In this document: positions 21,596 through 33,488 of the stretch, piece by piece | How the letters are laid out: each line of letters opens with the position of its first letter | Position numbering within the stretch: position 1 is the stretch's first letter | NCBI GenBank assembly: GCA_024345305.1 | Contig: BRON01000016.1 | Location: 248,001 to 312,000, forward strand | Length of the DNA: 64,000 nt | Source: Mrakia gelida | Lineage: Eukaryota > Basidiomycota > Tremellomycetes > Cystofilobasidiales > Mrakiaceae | Direction of reading: 5' to 3' | Position numbers and translations under genes: made by a program | The notes under the pieces: model-generated | What the model was told of the DNA's origin: nothing | The model's database searches: none | What the model saw: the letters and a program-made list of their open reading frames with translations, nothing else

Positions 21596-24500
21596 CTACT
21601 CATCATCCTCCCAATCCTCATCGGGCGCGAACCCCAGGTCCTTCACTCCCGAGCAAACGAACGCGAGTCTGTGCGTTCCTCCCGAAGCAGGAGGTTCGAG
21701 CAGCGTGAAGAGCTTGGTGAACTCGTTCAAAGCGGCGGTTTCTTCCCGTTCGAGCTGAGCCGGGCGATGAAAATAGAGGGAAGGAAGGGGAGGGGAGGGG
21801 AGAGAGAGGTCAGCGCGTGTTCGACTCGTTTCACTCTCTTGGTTCGTTCGCTCTCTTCGAGCACGAGGCGTGCGAAGAAGACGGCGATGGTGGAGTTTGG
21901 TAAAGATGGTGGCACGGACCTCGTAAGCGCTCTCCTTCTCCTCCATATCCCAGCCCTCAGCCCGCTCAGCTCTCAGCTTCCTCTTCGCGGAGATGTCGAC
22001 GAGTTGTGTTTCGGCTCCCGAGTCGAACTTGGTTCGGAGTTCGAGAGGGAGGTTCTCGACTCCTACTACACGGACGCCTGTGAAGGAAAAAAGAGGGAGG
22101 AAGAAGTGGAGGTCAGTGGAGGGAGGAGGGAGGGAGGGAAGAGTTACGGAGGGGAAGGGGAGAGGTGAGGAGGAGATGTGGGACGAACAGTCGGCGAACG
22201 ATTTACTGGAGAAGAGGAAGGAAAAGAAAAGGGACGAGAGGAAAGATGGGAGAGTCAGGTCCCAGCGTCGAAAAAGAGAGAGAAGGAGGGCGCGATGAAG
22301 GAGTGAAGGAGAGGAAGGGAAGACGCGTCGAAGTCGGCGAGTGCGGAACTTACACGAAGAACTGCGGCGACGAGAAAGAAAGGAAGGTCAGTAAGAGTAA
22401 AGGAGATACTCAAGAAGGATTCGAGAGGATGGATGAGCAACTCACAGCAAGAGCAGACGCGTCAGGTTCCGAAGTCAGGACGTCGACGAGTTTGAGGAAG
22501 ACGGCGTTCAGCAGCTGAGGAGTGATCTGGTTGGTCTGCTTGGCGGTAGCGATGAGGATGGGGATCAAGCTGCATAAAGAAGAAGCGAAGGGAGGGAGTC
22601 AGCGACCTGACTCGACTCGAGGGTGAGCGAAGGAGACTCACATCGCAGCACTCTGTCGAACCTCGTCGTGGAAGAAGAAGGTCAGGTTCTTGAGAGCCAG
22701 CGTCATGGTAGCCTCCATGTAAGGCGAGAAGTTGACGCCCAGAGCTGAAGAAGAAGAAAAGGAACGAGGGTGAGCGAGGAACAACGAGGGAAAGGGGAGC
22801 GAAGACGCGACTCACTCGACGCGTAAACGACCAGCATGGCGAAGGCTTCAGCGGTCTGTTGGAGCGAAGAGGTCTTGATTCCGATGTTCTATAGACAGGG
22901 AAGAGCGGTGGTCAGTCCTCGCAAGCTAGATATAAGAGTAGACGAGACGAGAACGAACCTGTCCGCCAATGTTGACCTGCTCCCAATCCTGGGTGTAGTC
23001 AATCTCGTTCTCGGGGTCGTCGTCGGCTGCAAGATCGAGAACGAGGATAGGTCAGTAGAGAGACGGAAAGCAGGCTGGAAAAGATGACCCACGATCCATG
23101 AGCGACACCTCAGGAGTCAGAGAAGCGGACTCGAGCAGCGAAGGCATCAGGAAAACCAGGTAAGGAGCGAACTCCCCTCGAAGGATCTCGCATAGCTTTC
23201 CCCAAGCTGTGAAGACGAGGAAGTAGAGTCAGCTTCCAGAGGGAAGGAGGGAGAAGAGAAGAAAAGGACTCACTCATCATAACGTAGCTGCGACCAAGAC
23301 GAGGAGGAGGAATGTCAGCGCGGACGAAACGAGACGCGACGAAGAAGAGAGGGATCGAAGCTCACGTGTTCAGAGGATCGTCGTCCTCGGTGATACCAGC
23401 TGAACGAGATGAAAAAGGTCAGTGTTCGTTTCTTTGAGATCGAATAAACCAGACGAACGAACCTTGAAGAGCCCTGAGAATCTCAGCGAGCTCCCTCGCG
23501 TCCTGCTTGCATCGCTCAGGTCCAACGGCGATGACTGCGATCGAAGAAGAGCGACTCGATCAGTTCTTGGCTCGCTTATCAAAAAGGGTCAAGCAACTCA
23601 CATATCAAAGCACAGCACTCGAGGACCTTTCCTCGAAGGACTCGATCCTTGACGTCCGAAGCATCAGCGGGAGGTGCTCGAAGGAATCCCAGCAGGGTGG
23701 GCATGAGTTCGTCGTAGAACTGCGAAAGGGGCAAGAAGTCAGCGAGACGATGACAGTGGATGTATGAGGTGGTACTTACTCGAAGGAAAGAAGGCCCAGC
23801 CGCGTTGGCGACGGTCGCGAGAGAGTTGATGGCCTGGACGAGAAGAGAGGGGAATCGTCAGTCCTCGACGCGACTTGGATCTCGAGAATTGTTCAACGAG
23901 ACTTGACTCACCTGCTCCTGAACAAACTTGTTCGGCGAGTTGAGAAGCTGGAGGAGTCCCTTAACGATCTCGTCGAGGTAAGGAGCCAGAAGCTCAGGCT
24001 CGTCGACTCCGTCGCAGAAGTTGACGAGGGCAGCAGCGGCATGGCAGTGAACGCGAGGGACGGGGTGTTGGAAGGTTTGGAGGATGACGGTGATGAGTTC
24101 GCGAGAGTGGAGAGGTTGGAGAGTGAACTGGAAGAGAAGGAGAGGACGTCAGCGGGGTAAACGAGGAGACGAGAGCGAAGAGTGCTCACAGCGAAGTCGG
24201 TGCAGAGCTGTCCGATGGTGTGGACGACGGCGTATCGAACTCGAGGATGAGGGTCCTGAACGAAAGGGCAGATGAGCTCGATGACCTTGGAGAGTTGAGG
24301 CTCCATGACCTTGGCGGTTCCTGCGAGAGGAAGAGAGAGACGAGGACGAGGTCAGTTCCGACGCGTCGAGTTCCTCGAGCGTTCGCTCGAAGCTCACCCT
24401 CAGCAACCGACGCGATGGTGCTGTTGAGACAAGCAAGGACAGTCAGTACCGTTCGGAAGGTGGTCATACAGTAGGCGATCGAAGAACTCACATCAAAGCA

Positions 24501-26131
24501 GCATACCGTCCCTTCCAATCCGATCCTCCGGCCTTCAACAAACCCTCGACCAGACCCCAAACGGCAGGCAACATCGCCCTGCCGCCCAACGACGTAGCAA
24601 GTCTATCCAAGCACTCCTCTCCCCACACACTCCACCCTCCATCCTCGTCCTCCTCGTCCAGCTCCTCAGCTCCCCAGCCCTCCTCGTCGTCCAAAACGCC
24701 AACCATGCTCATCGCGACCTGAGCAGCCTGGGCGATGAACGCTCCTCCCTCCCATTTCCTCAGCATAGCAGGTTTCGACTCCACGAGCGAGAGGATGAGT
24801 TCGAAGGCGGGTTGGGCGGGCGAGTTGTCTGGGATTTCGAGAGATTCGAGAGGACCTTGGGGAGGGGAGGCGACGTGGAGGACGTAGGGGAGGAAGGTGG
24901 TGAGGTGAGGGAGGAAGATGGTTGGGTGAAGGGAAGCGAGAGGAATGAGGTGCTGGATGGTCGTGGCGAGATCTTCTTGAGAGAGGGTTTCGAGGAGCTG
25001 TAGAGACGAGCAAAGGATCAGCTGGGCGAGCTCGAGGAAGAGGCAGGTAGAGGAGGGGAGGACGCACCTTGAGGATCGCGGTCATGAGCTCGGTGCTTCC
25101 GTTTCGAGTGTCGGTGGTAGCGTCCTGAAGGAAAGCAACAGCTCCTCGAAGGGAAGCCAATCGAACCTCCAGCGAGTAGGGATCGTTCAAAGCGTTGGCG
25201 AAGACCTCTGAAGGAAGCGAAGGAGAGAAACGAAAGTCAGAAATCGAGCGAGCTTTGACCTCTCGAGCTCACCACTTTTGCCCTTCCCTCCTTCCCTTCT
25301 GAAGCCTTTGGGACTCACGTCGCACAGCAACAGGGTCCTCCTCCTCTACCAGTCCAGGGCAGTCCTCGTAGATCTTGAAAGCGCTCTCCCTGACCTTGGT
25401 GACGGGGTTGGAGGTCATCTCGACGAGCCCTCCGAGGAGCTCCCTCCAAAGGTTCTTGTCGTCGAGAGCTGCTTGAGCGAGTCCAGAGACACAGTCCGCG
25501 AGACGAGTCCTGACGGTGTTATCGGGTTCGGTGTGAAGGGAAGCGAGGAGTTGGGATCGGATGTAGTGGAGGGACTCGTTGGAGAGGGTGTTGATCAACG
25601 AGGAGGGCTGGATAGAGAAGTTCTGTCCTTCGACGATGGGAGGAGATTTCAACGACAGTCGTCGGAGAAGAAGGAGGGAGAAAGCTCGGAGCTGATAAGG
25701 TGGAAGAGAGATGTATAGGTCAGCTTCTTATCAGCGAGTTATGGTAGAGTTGAAGGAAAGAGAAGGAGAAGAGCTCGAGAGGAATCAAAGGAAGGAAGGG
25801 GAAAGAAGTTGAGCTCACGTTTGGGTCTGCTTCTTGACTCGTCCCCATCAACGCAAGAGAGGTCAAAACACCAGAAGCATTCTCCTCGACTTTCTCATTA
25901 AGAGAGTTCTCGGCACTGTAAACGTCATCAAGCAAGAAAGAGGGAGAACGAAGAGGAAGAGAAGGGTCAGCTTCAGCAGGGACCTCGCTTCCCTCCTCCT
26001 TCCTCCTTTGCTTCCTTCGAGAGCTCCTCCAGTCCTACTCGATGGACTCACGCGTTTCTGATTTCGTTATCTCCGACGACGAGGTTGGAGAGGATAGCCT
26101 GGAGATCAGGGACCAAGGCGGAGGGGTTCAT
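21596..26131 (-). CDS. Importin-5/Kap121 (Pse1) karyopherin
   Basis: The N-terminus (ATG at 26131) reads MNPSALVPDLQAILSNL then DNEIRNA|AENSLNE, matching the first HEAT repeat of the Kap121/importin-5 family. Later exons carry LRRLSLKSPP, RTRLADCVSGLAQ, VRESAFKIYEDCP, AVHTIGQLCTDFA and the HCHAAAALVNFC block, all in importin-5 order. The C-terminus is PDEDWEDDE. It imports ribosomal proteins, histones and other cargo through nuclear pores with Ran. About 18 introns are indicated by CTCAC (reverse GTGAG) donors; not all junctions were phased, especially 21750-21950 near the C-terminus. Expected length is near 1,100 residues. Confidence 0.85.
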
Positions 26132-26400
26132 CTTCGGAGAAGGAAGGAGAGAGTTGAAGGGAAGAAGCGACGTCGAGGAGACCTCGAACTTTTTGGCGGA
26201 GAGGAACGGGGACGCGACTCTCTTCCTCGCCCAACAGTCTTTCATTGAGCGAGACACTACTCTCTCCACATGGTCAGTCGAGCGTTGTCCGTTGAAGGGC
26301 TTGTAGATGGCTTCGGCTCCGCAAAAAAGGGATGGATAGGACACGAGCAGAAACAGAAACGCAATCCAACCGACGGTCGCCCTAAATCAACGTACTAGAT

Positions 26401-27864
26401 CTACCAATCGGGCTTGACGCAGTGATGTTTGTGCGTCGGCCAATGATCCAACTGGTGAGCTAGAAAAACGAGAAAAATAGATGAGGCGAAAGAGCGTCAG
26501 CTTGTGATTCCACGTCGAGAGCGAGGCTGAGCGACGCGTTGGAGGAAACGGAAGAGAGCTGCTGACCTGGGCCACAATAGCAGGCCGTTCGGCACTGGAT
26601 GAGGAGTAGGCACACAGCGGAATTATAAGTGTCTCGGTCAGACTCGATCGACAAGGAGAAAGAGAGATCAAGAGAAGAAAGCGAAACGAACTCACTCTCG
26701 CGCACGTCATGTTCTTGCCGTCTCTCTCCGTGCATAGCTCCGACGCCGGCGATCCAGAGCATGTCCCCCAAGCATGGAGATGGTACAACTCCTTCTCCTC
26801 GTCTGGACCCAGCCTCAAGAAAATCGCGAGCTGGGTGAGCAGCTCGCGAAGTCCTAGATCCCCTTCGTCCCAACACGACCACCGTCGCTCCGGCGACGCC
26901 TCGAAGTGAGCATCGCAGTCCTTGATGACGGTTTCGAGAGCGAGCTTAAGGGACCTCGCCTCGCTGCTCAGAGTTGCTGGACCGTCGGGGATGGGCGCTC
27001 CGGGTACAGGAGCCGTCTCGTTGAAGGTAGTTGGGGAGAAGAAGTGAGCCGTGAGGGCGGTGACCTCCGTCTTGAACCCCCAGAGTTGAAGGGAGAAGTT
27101 CGGGTCAGACCCATCGAGCTGTGCAAAGAAAGCGAAGAAAAGTGGGCGTGCGGTCTTGAGCGAGGAGAGGAGGAGGAACGACGGCGAAGAAACACGCACG
27201 ATGCTGATCACTCTCGCGCTGAAAGGGAACCTCCGCGCCTGCCATCCTCTCATGAAAGCGATTACGGCGTCTGAGGAGTCCTGAGGATGTCTCCTGGCGA
27301 ACTCGCTGAAGATAGGAAGGATGATGATCTGCTGGAAAGCTGGGAGCCAGAAGTCGATTTGTTCGTGACCTTCCCAGATCTCCTCGTTCGAGCACCTCGT
27401 GTAGGCTCGAGCGAGTCGAGGGAGGTACAGGGCGCCGAAACGGTTCTGGTTGGTTCGAACGAATGCAGAGCACCTGAATCAGCTGGTGAAAGCGAGAGCG
27501 TTCCAAGAGCAGAGAAGAGACGAACCCAGAAGACCGTCTCCGGGTTGGTCCTGTCGAAGACTGGGAGAGTCTTGACACGCCTGACCTGAAGGGACGAGCA
27601 ATGTTAGGGTCAGAGATACAGCCTCGCGCTGCTTTGGAGCCTATAGCAGCTGTATGGACTCACAAGCTCGACCATCTTTGTGGTCCTCTCCCTGACACGA
27701 ACCAGCCGTCTCGCTGAGCGCTCGTCTCCCCTCATCGCCACTTCGAGCTCGTAGACCGTTTCATTGAAGACTAGGTCTGATAGGAGGGCTTTGAATGAGT
27801 CGTCCTTCACCGCTAGGGAGTCTGCTAGCTCGTCGATGAGGGCGGCGTGAGGATAGGGAGCCAT
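26401..27864 (-). CDS. MYND-type zinc-finger protein, paralog 2
   Basis: The start at 27864 (MAPYPHAALIDELADSL) and the stop at 26401 (CVKPDW end) are clear. Exon 1 is 27864..27664. Middle exons read KTLPVFDRTNPETVFW, FGALYLPRLARAYTRC, QIDFWLPAFQQIIILPIF and PNFSLQLWGFKT, a helical region with W/F-rich helices. The C-terminus has MTCAR|C, ACYCGP and AHQLDHWPTHKHHC, a MYND module with two flanking introns and a 28-nt middle exon (26567..26594). The junction around 27480-27520 does not close in phase with the best-looking frames; one coding frame change there is unexplained. It is divergent from the RING-H2 gene with only 187 bp between start codons. Function unknown beyond likely protein binding. 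Confidence 0.78.
26567..26594 (-). other. 28-nt microexon coding the MYND core (paralog 2)
   Basis: Begins TGC after CCAG and ends CCAG before GTCAGC; reads CRTACYCGP plus one base. It joins in phase to TCAR upstream and AHQ downstream. Confidence 0.8.
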
Positions 27865-28051
27865 GGGAAGGAAAGAGGGCTGAGCTTGTGTTGGGTTGAG
27901 GTCAACTCCGAAAGCGGGCGACCTTCGTTCCTTCCCTCCAACGGTCAAGGGCGCAAAATAAACTCGGAAAAACTCTCGAATCCTTGACACCCTTCTCATC
28001 TTCGACCTCACCTTGGAGCAGCTTCGCTAAGTCCAGGAGCTCTCGCTCAGA

Positions 28052-29513
28052 ATGGCTCTCCCTCGTCCTCGTCCTGCGTCCAGCTCCTCCCTCCCCTTCT
28101 CCCTTCACCTCACTCTCCTCTCCCACGCCCTCGCCTCCTACTACACCTCAACCTCCCCTTCCCTCTTCGGGAACCAACCCTATCCCAGCTTCCCTCGGTA
28201 TCGAGAAGACGACTCGGACGACGAAGGTGGAGAGATGGACGACGCTGTCATCGAAGGAGGAAGGTCGTTGCGAGATCGAGCTCGTCAGCTCATGGAGTTC
28301 GCTCGTTGGTGGTTGGACGTCAAGCAGGCTCGTTCGACGGATATCATGCAGAGGAGGGTGTGCGCTATGGTTGATAGCTTCGTGAGTTGCTTTACACCTC
28401 TTCCCCAGCTCTGGTCTTTCAACGTCGAGCTCACCTCGTCTCCTCCCTCTCGCTCATCAGACCTCGCACGGACTCATCCTCCTCCTCCACTCCCTCTCAC
28501 TGTACCAACTCCCTCTCCTCCTCCCGACGCTCCTCCTACCCCTCCCTCTCGCCTTCATCCCTTACAACCGCTCCTCTTCCCTACCCCTCCAACTCAAAAC
28601 CCACCCCCAACCTCTCCGTCGACGAACCCTCCTCCTCCAACTCCTCTTCCAACTCCCTCCCCTCCTCATACTCTCGCTCTTCCTCTCGGAAATCCAACGA
28701 ACAACCGTCCTCTACATCCTTCAACTCCTCCTCTCTCGCTCGTCTTCCTCCAACCGACGCTCCTCCCTCCCTCGTCTCCTTCTCCAAGGAACCCCCCTCC
28801 CTCTCCCACCTCCGCAAGACGCGTCGTCCTCGGTCTGTGCGATCTGCGTCTCGCCGTCAGGAGGGGAACTCGAGCTCTTCTGTCCCTCGGGAGGACACAC
28901 GTATCACAAGCGGTGCATCTCTAGATGGCTGAAGGTTTACACTCGAGGGAGACGAGAGGGAGATGGTGCTCAGGAGGGGATCACAGTCGCGTTGGTTCGT
29001 GAAGTCGACGACGACGCCGAGGAAGTCCAGGAGGAGGAGGCGAGAGCGTTTGTTTCTTCTCTTCTGAGGAGGGAGCTAGGTCTTCGCGTCGAGCGCTCGC
29101 AACAGACTCAGCAGCAACATCCACATCACTCCCATCCTCACCTCTTCCCTCCTCCACCTCCTCTTCCTCCTCACTCGCCAAACGGCCAACCGACGCTCCT
29201 CCTCACCTCACCCTCCCCCCTCATATCTACTCCCACCACCACCACCACCACCGCCGCCTCGCCCACTTTCCTCGGAACCCTAACAACCACCCACCCACCC
29301 TGCCCAACCTGTCGCTCCCCTCTCGTTTTCCAACTCCACCTCTCCCCTCCTTCTCCTCCCACGTCCTCGCCAGGGCCGCTCACGACGTGGCGGGAGTTCG
29401 TCAGTGGCGAAACGATGCTGAAGGAGCGAGGTGGGATGCAGGTTGGAGCGTTAGTGGTTGTGTTGGTGATGGGGTGGTTGAGGAGGGGGAGGGGGAGGGA
29501 GGGAGGGGTTTGA
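28052..29513 (+). CDS. RING-H2 finger protein with a long insert inside the finger
   Basis: Two exons, 28052..28381 and 28461..29513, give 460 residues in frame. The N-terminal exon is acidic in the middle; exon 2 opens with Leu/Pro-rich hydrophobic runs (LILLLHSLSLYQLPLLL) that may be membrane-associated. The finger is CAIC, then C-PSGG-H-TY-H-KR-C, then about 145 residues later CPTCRSPL. That fits a RING-H2 arrangement (likely E3 ubiquitin ligase) except that three extra residues lie between the third Cys and the first His, and the fourth loop is greatly expanded with acidic and Pro/His/Thr-rich sequence. The last pair is followed by a short hydrophobic stretch (VGALVVVLVMGWL) near the C-terminus, a possible tail anchor. 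Substrates unknown. Confidence 0.72.
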
Positions 29514-29780
29514 GCGAGGAGGGACGCGTCGAGGGCGGAACGAAACGAAACGAACGAATGAACGATCTTGATGATTTCCCTTTCAAGCGAGGGCGAAAAG
29601 AAGTTTGGTTCAAGACAAAAAAGCACATATAAACCTCGCCAGAATTCCACGTAAGAAACGAAACGAAACGAGAAGAGTCGCGGATAAGGAGGCAAGAGCG
29701 AGAGCGAGGGTCTGCGATCCTCTAGAGAGGGAGAGAACTCCTTGCTGCTACTAGAATAAGGTGGCGAGAGGAGAGCGTGT

Positions 29781-29800
29781 GAGAGAGAGAGAGAGAGAGA
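29781..29800 (+). repeat. (GA)10 microsatellite
   Basis: Ten uninterrupted GA units in the intergenic region between the RING-H2 gene and the OSBP gene, which converge here. Confidence 0.9.
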
Positions 29801-29833
29801 ATAACGAGGCGTACGAAGGAAAGAGATTAGGGT

Positions 29834-32334
29834 TTAAGCCAACGAAGGCGTCGACGTTCCAGTGGAGGGTGCGGACGACTGGAAGAACGGTCGGGAGGGA
29901 CGGATCTCAGGTCCTCCGATGAAGACCCAGCCTTCCTCCTCGGCTGGGGAGTGCTTGAATTGGGAGGCGAGCTTCTTGTCTGTGAGATGAAGGGGGTGAG
30001 AAGGAGTCAGTGGGGTGGAAAGGAAGGAGGGAGGGGGAGTTAAACGAACAGATCGGATCCGAATCAACGTGCTTGAAGTGGATAGGATCCCAGGTGACCC
30101 CCTCGTTGAGCTCGGTCTTACGTTGCTCTCGCTGCTCGACCTGAACGAGCGACAAGAAGGGGAGAGGGAGGTCAGTTTCCCTCGACCTCGACGACCGACG
30201 TGACGGGAAAAAGGCAGACGGGACGTACCTCGATCTTAGTCTTCTCCCTCGAGGCCCTATCGAAATCGCCCGTCTTGATCCCATCAGCAGCCTCCTTCCA
30301 AAGCCTCCTCGACTCCCAATCTCCCTGCGACTCGAGCGGCGCGACCGTCACCTCCTCCTTCTGAGTCGTCGAGTCCGAGAAGAGCTCTCCGGTCTTGAGC
30401 TTGGAGATCTCTGTTGGAAGCGAAACGGCAAGGTTGAGGAAGAGATCAGCTCGTGCCCGAGGAGGTCGTCGGAGCGAGAGAAGGGGGTCGAGGAAGGGTA
30501 CTCACTGTCCCACTGTCCCTCAACGGTGAAGACGTTCCTTCCGGACGCATCGACCATGTGAGCCTTGAAGGTGTGGGCCTTTCCGGAGATGTATCCTCGT
30601 CCGGAGTAGGAGATGGAAGCGTTGTAGCCAGTGGAAGCGTGGATGTGGGAGCCTTCGGTGATCTCCATGTAGGGCGAACCTGGGAGAAGGGAGGGAGAAA
30701 GGGAGGTGAGCTCGAGCTCGACGCGAAAAGGAGATGGGAAGCGAAGACGAGGCGAGACTAGAGAAAGAGCCACGAGAGCAACTTACCAGTGATCAGACCA
30801 TCGATACGGAGTCGAGCTGTTGGAGGGAAGTGAGAGAGAGTCTGAGGTGAGCTTCGAGGTCGAAGAGGAGCGACGAGGGCAAAGGAGGGAGGGAGGGAGA
30901 GACGAACGAAGGGTGATCAGGAACTCCTCCTTTGTTCCGTCGGCGAGAGTAACAGTCAAGATCGCGTGTCCGTTCTGCTTGACTGATCAATCAAAACCAA
31001 ATACAAAAAATGAAACGTCAGATCGGGCTCGGGGCGCAACGAGAAACGAAGAAAGGTGCGTCGCGGGAAGGGGAGGAGATGGGCGAGCGAGCTCACCGAT
31101 GATGGAAGGGAACGAGAAGCTCGTCTTCTGTCCACTGGCTCCCTGAAGGGCGACTCCCTTGGTCTTGTTCTCGACGAAGTAGGAAGTGATGGGAGGGTGG
31201 TGGGAGACCTGTTCGACGACGAGAGTGGTCTCTCCTCGGTCATTGAGGTTCGGCCAAGTTCCAAAGAAGACTCTGCAGAGTCGGAAAGGAGGAGAAGTGC
31301 AACGAAGGTCAGCTTGGATTACGGTTTGAGAGGAGAAGGTCCGAGTGGGGAGGCGGCAGAGGAGGCGGAAAAACTCACTCTCCAAGAACAGGGTTGAGAG
31401 GCCTGAGGAAGGAAGAAAAGTGAAGGCGAGATCAGCAAACGAAAGAGGGAGGGGAAGGGTAGGAAGGCGGAATCTCGGCATCGAGCTCTCTCGTCCTCGC
31501 TCTCTCTTCCTCGCGAGACTCAGAGAAAAAAAAGTGACTGGTGGTACTTACTTCTTCTCGCTTCCCATCTTCTCGTTACGGGAAGTGTACTGTCCCTTGA
31601 GAGTGCACTACAAGAACGCAAACAACAGTTGATGGTGAACTTCGAGTCGAGATCTCCCACAGCCCCCTCTCTCGATGGATTGATTCTTGAACTGACGATG
31701 AACCACCGCAGAACGAGGCTCGCCCTCTCCTCAGGAGTCTTTCCGTCTCCGATAGCGGCGAACATGTCAGGTCGCTCACACCAGTAGGCGGGGAACTCGG
31801 TCAGGGACTGGCAGGAAGAAGAGGGAGGGGAGGAGTGGAGGGTCAGCTCGAAAGAGAGTGGGACGACAGACGATGGAGAGATGAGAGCTCAGAGCGAGGA
31901 GGATGGATACGTACGACGGGAGAGAGTATGAAAGGAGGAGCAGTCATGGAGGAGAGATCCCCAGAGACATTGGCGAGACTGAGAGAGAGCGAGAACCAGA
32001 CCGGGAGAGAAGAAGGGAGGGAGGGAGAGGAGGGAGGCGGAGGGAAGGGAGGGAAACAGAGGTCAACTCTTCTGTGTTCAACACGATCCCTACACTTTCT
32101 AGCAGAACGAACCTCTTGATGAAAGAAGTCCATGTAGCCTCTGTTGCGTATCAAACGAACGAGAGCGAGGGTCAGTTCTATCGGATGGAGCGAGGGAGGG
32201 GAGGAAAGGGAAGGGAGGGGGTCGCACGTTGAGCTGGGGGAAGAGCAGAAGCAGCGTTCTCCTCGACAGAAGAAGTCTCAGAATCAACAGCTGAGCCGGA
32301 CTTCTTGGAGCTGTGACCGGGAAGGTGAACCATG
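29834..32334 (-). CDS. Oxysterol-binding protein homolog, Osh4/Kes1 type
   Basis: A multi-exon gene from ATG at 32334 (MVHLPGHSSKKSG) to TAA at 29834 (STGTSTPSLA end). The OSBP fingerprint EQVSHHPP is intact, preceded by GTWPNLNDRG and followed by the beta-barrel strands GRGYISGKAHTF and GQWDS. The N-terminal lid/helix area reads ATWTSFIKSLANVSGDLSS then APPFILSP, as in Osh4. Such proteins exchange sterol and PI4P between membranes. There is no PH domain or ankyrin part, so this is the short Osh4-like class. At least eight introns are indicated; one donor (32112) is GTTCGT. A longer upstream in-frame start (32426) is possible but less likely. Confidence 0.88.
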
Positions 32335-32600
32335 GTAGAGGAGTAGGAGTGAAAGAGGCAGGTAGGGTGGGGAGGGTCGATGGTGTTGGGCGAAACCGAG
32401 TGGGGGAGTTCGAGCGGGCCATTCAATCGACTCTGCGCGTCATCGTTACTCGTCCTCTTTTTCCCTCTTTCTCTATGCTTTTTTTCTTCGATTCTCGCTT
32501 AAAAGACTCGTACGAGGTTGAAAAGGCATGCTGTGCATGAAACTTGAGCAAGAAGAGCAGGGTTCGGGCAAGAGGAAGACTCGCTTCGAGAAACGCTCCC

Positions 32601-32921
32601 TTAGCGACGGGGAGGGCTGAACGACCTCCGCCTCCTCGCGTCCCTCTCCCTCTCCTCAGGTTCGGTCTCGAGAGCCGACGCTAAAATGGTTTCGTGATTC
32701 GTAAGCCAGTTCTGCCGTCTCATCAGGGCTCGGAAGCGAGGACGAGAGGCGGAAATATCGGCGAGGCGACGCAATGCGTCCTTTCGCATCGCCGTTCGTT
32801 TCTCGTCTCGTCCGAGCTCGCAGTCAGACTTGCTTGCCCCAGCTCTTGATGCTTGGGTGAGGCGATGCGAGCGAGATACTCTCATGAGGTGAGGAGGGAA
32901 GGAGAAAGGCTCGGTATTCAC
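32601..32921 (-). CDS. Unsupported short reading frame, possible exon
   Basis: A minus-strand frame of about 106 codons reads RRLADISASRPRFRAL and NWLTNHETILASALETEPEE before a basic C-terminus (RRRRSFSPPRR). Its composition resembles real protein more than neighbouring shadow frames do, but there is no matching family, no clear start context and no paired exon. It lies between the OSBP start and the third MYND gene. Confidence 0.22.
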   Translation of the reverse strand: MNTEPFSFPPHLMRVSRSHRLTQASRAGASKSDCELGRDEKRTAMRKDALRRLADISASRPRFRALMRRQNWLTNHETILASALETEPEERERDARRRRSFSPPRR

Positions 32922-33069
32922 CGTCGGCGTCCGTCTCGTTCAGCCTCTGCATCGAGCTTTTTGACGTGTTCGCTTTCAGGTCAGAGAGACGAAGCAGCAG
33001 CATAGAAGAGTTGAAGAAAACGAAGTCAAGACCTGTACGAAAGTTACGTTGGGATGAAACGAAGAGAGC

Positions 33070-33094
33070 AAGAGAGAGAGAGAGAGAGAGAGAG
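33070..33094 (+). repeat. (AG)n microsatellite
   Basis: About twelve uninterrupted AG units in the intergenic region downstream of MYND paralog 3. Confidence 0.85.
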
Positions 33095-33488
33095 TGGTCG
33101 TTCGAGTTGACGCGACGACAACGACGACGTGGGAGATCTTGGGAAACGAAGACGACGAGGAGATCTGGAGAAAAGGGCGAGCGAAAGGAAGGGAAGAAGG
33201 TCAGCTCGGGTACTGGTCGTGAAGGGTGGGAGGGAGGTGATGAGCGGGACGGAGTGAGAGAAGAACGAACGTTGACCTGTCGACCGACGGTGAGGACGGA
33301 AAGGCTGTGAAAACGAGAGAAGTGTCAGCTTCGAAGACTCAGTCGAGACAGAAAGAGAGGAAGGAGGCTGACCAGTCCGAGCTAGAGTTGAAGAAGAGAG
33401 GAAGCGAGAGTGAGTTGAGCTCAAGTCGCGACGCGTCGAAAGGAGAACCGATCTCGACTCACCCTCGTCCTTCGCCGTCTCCTCATCT

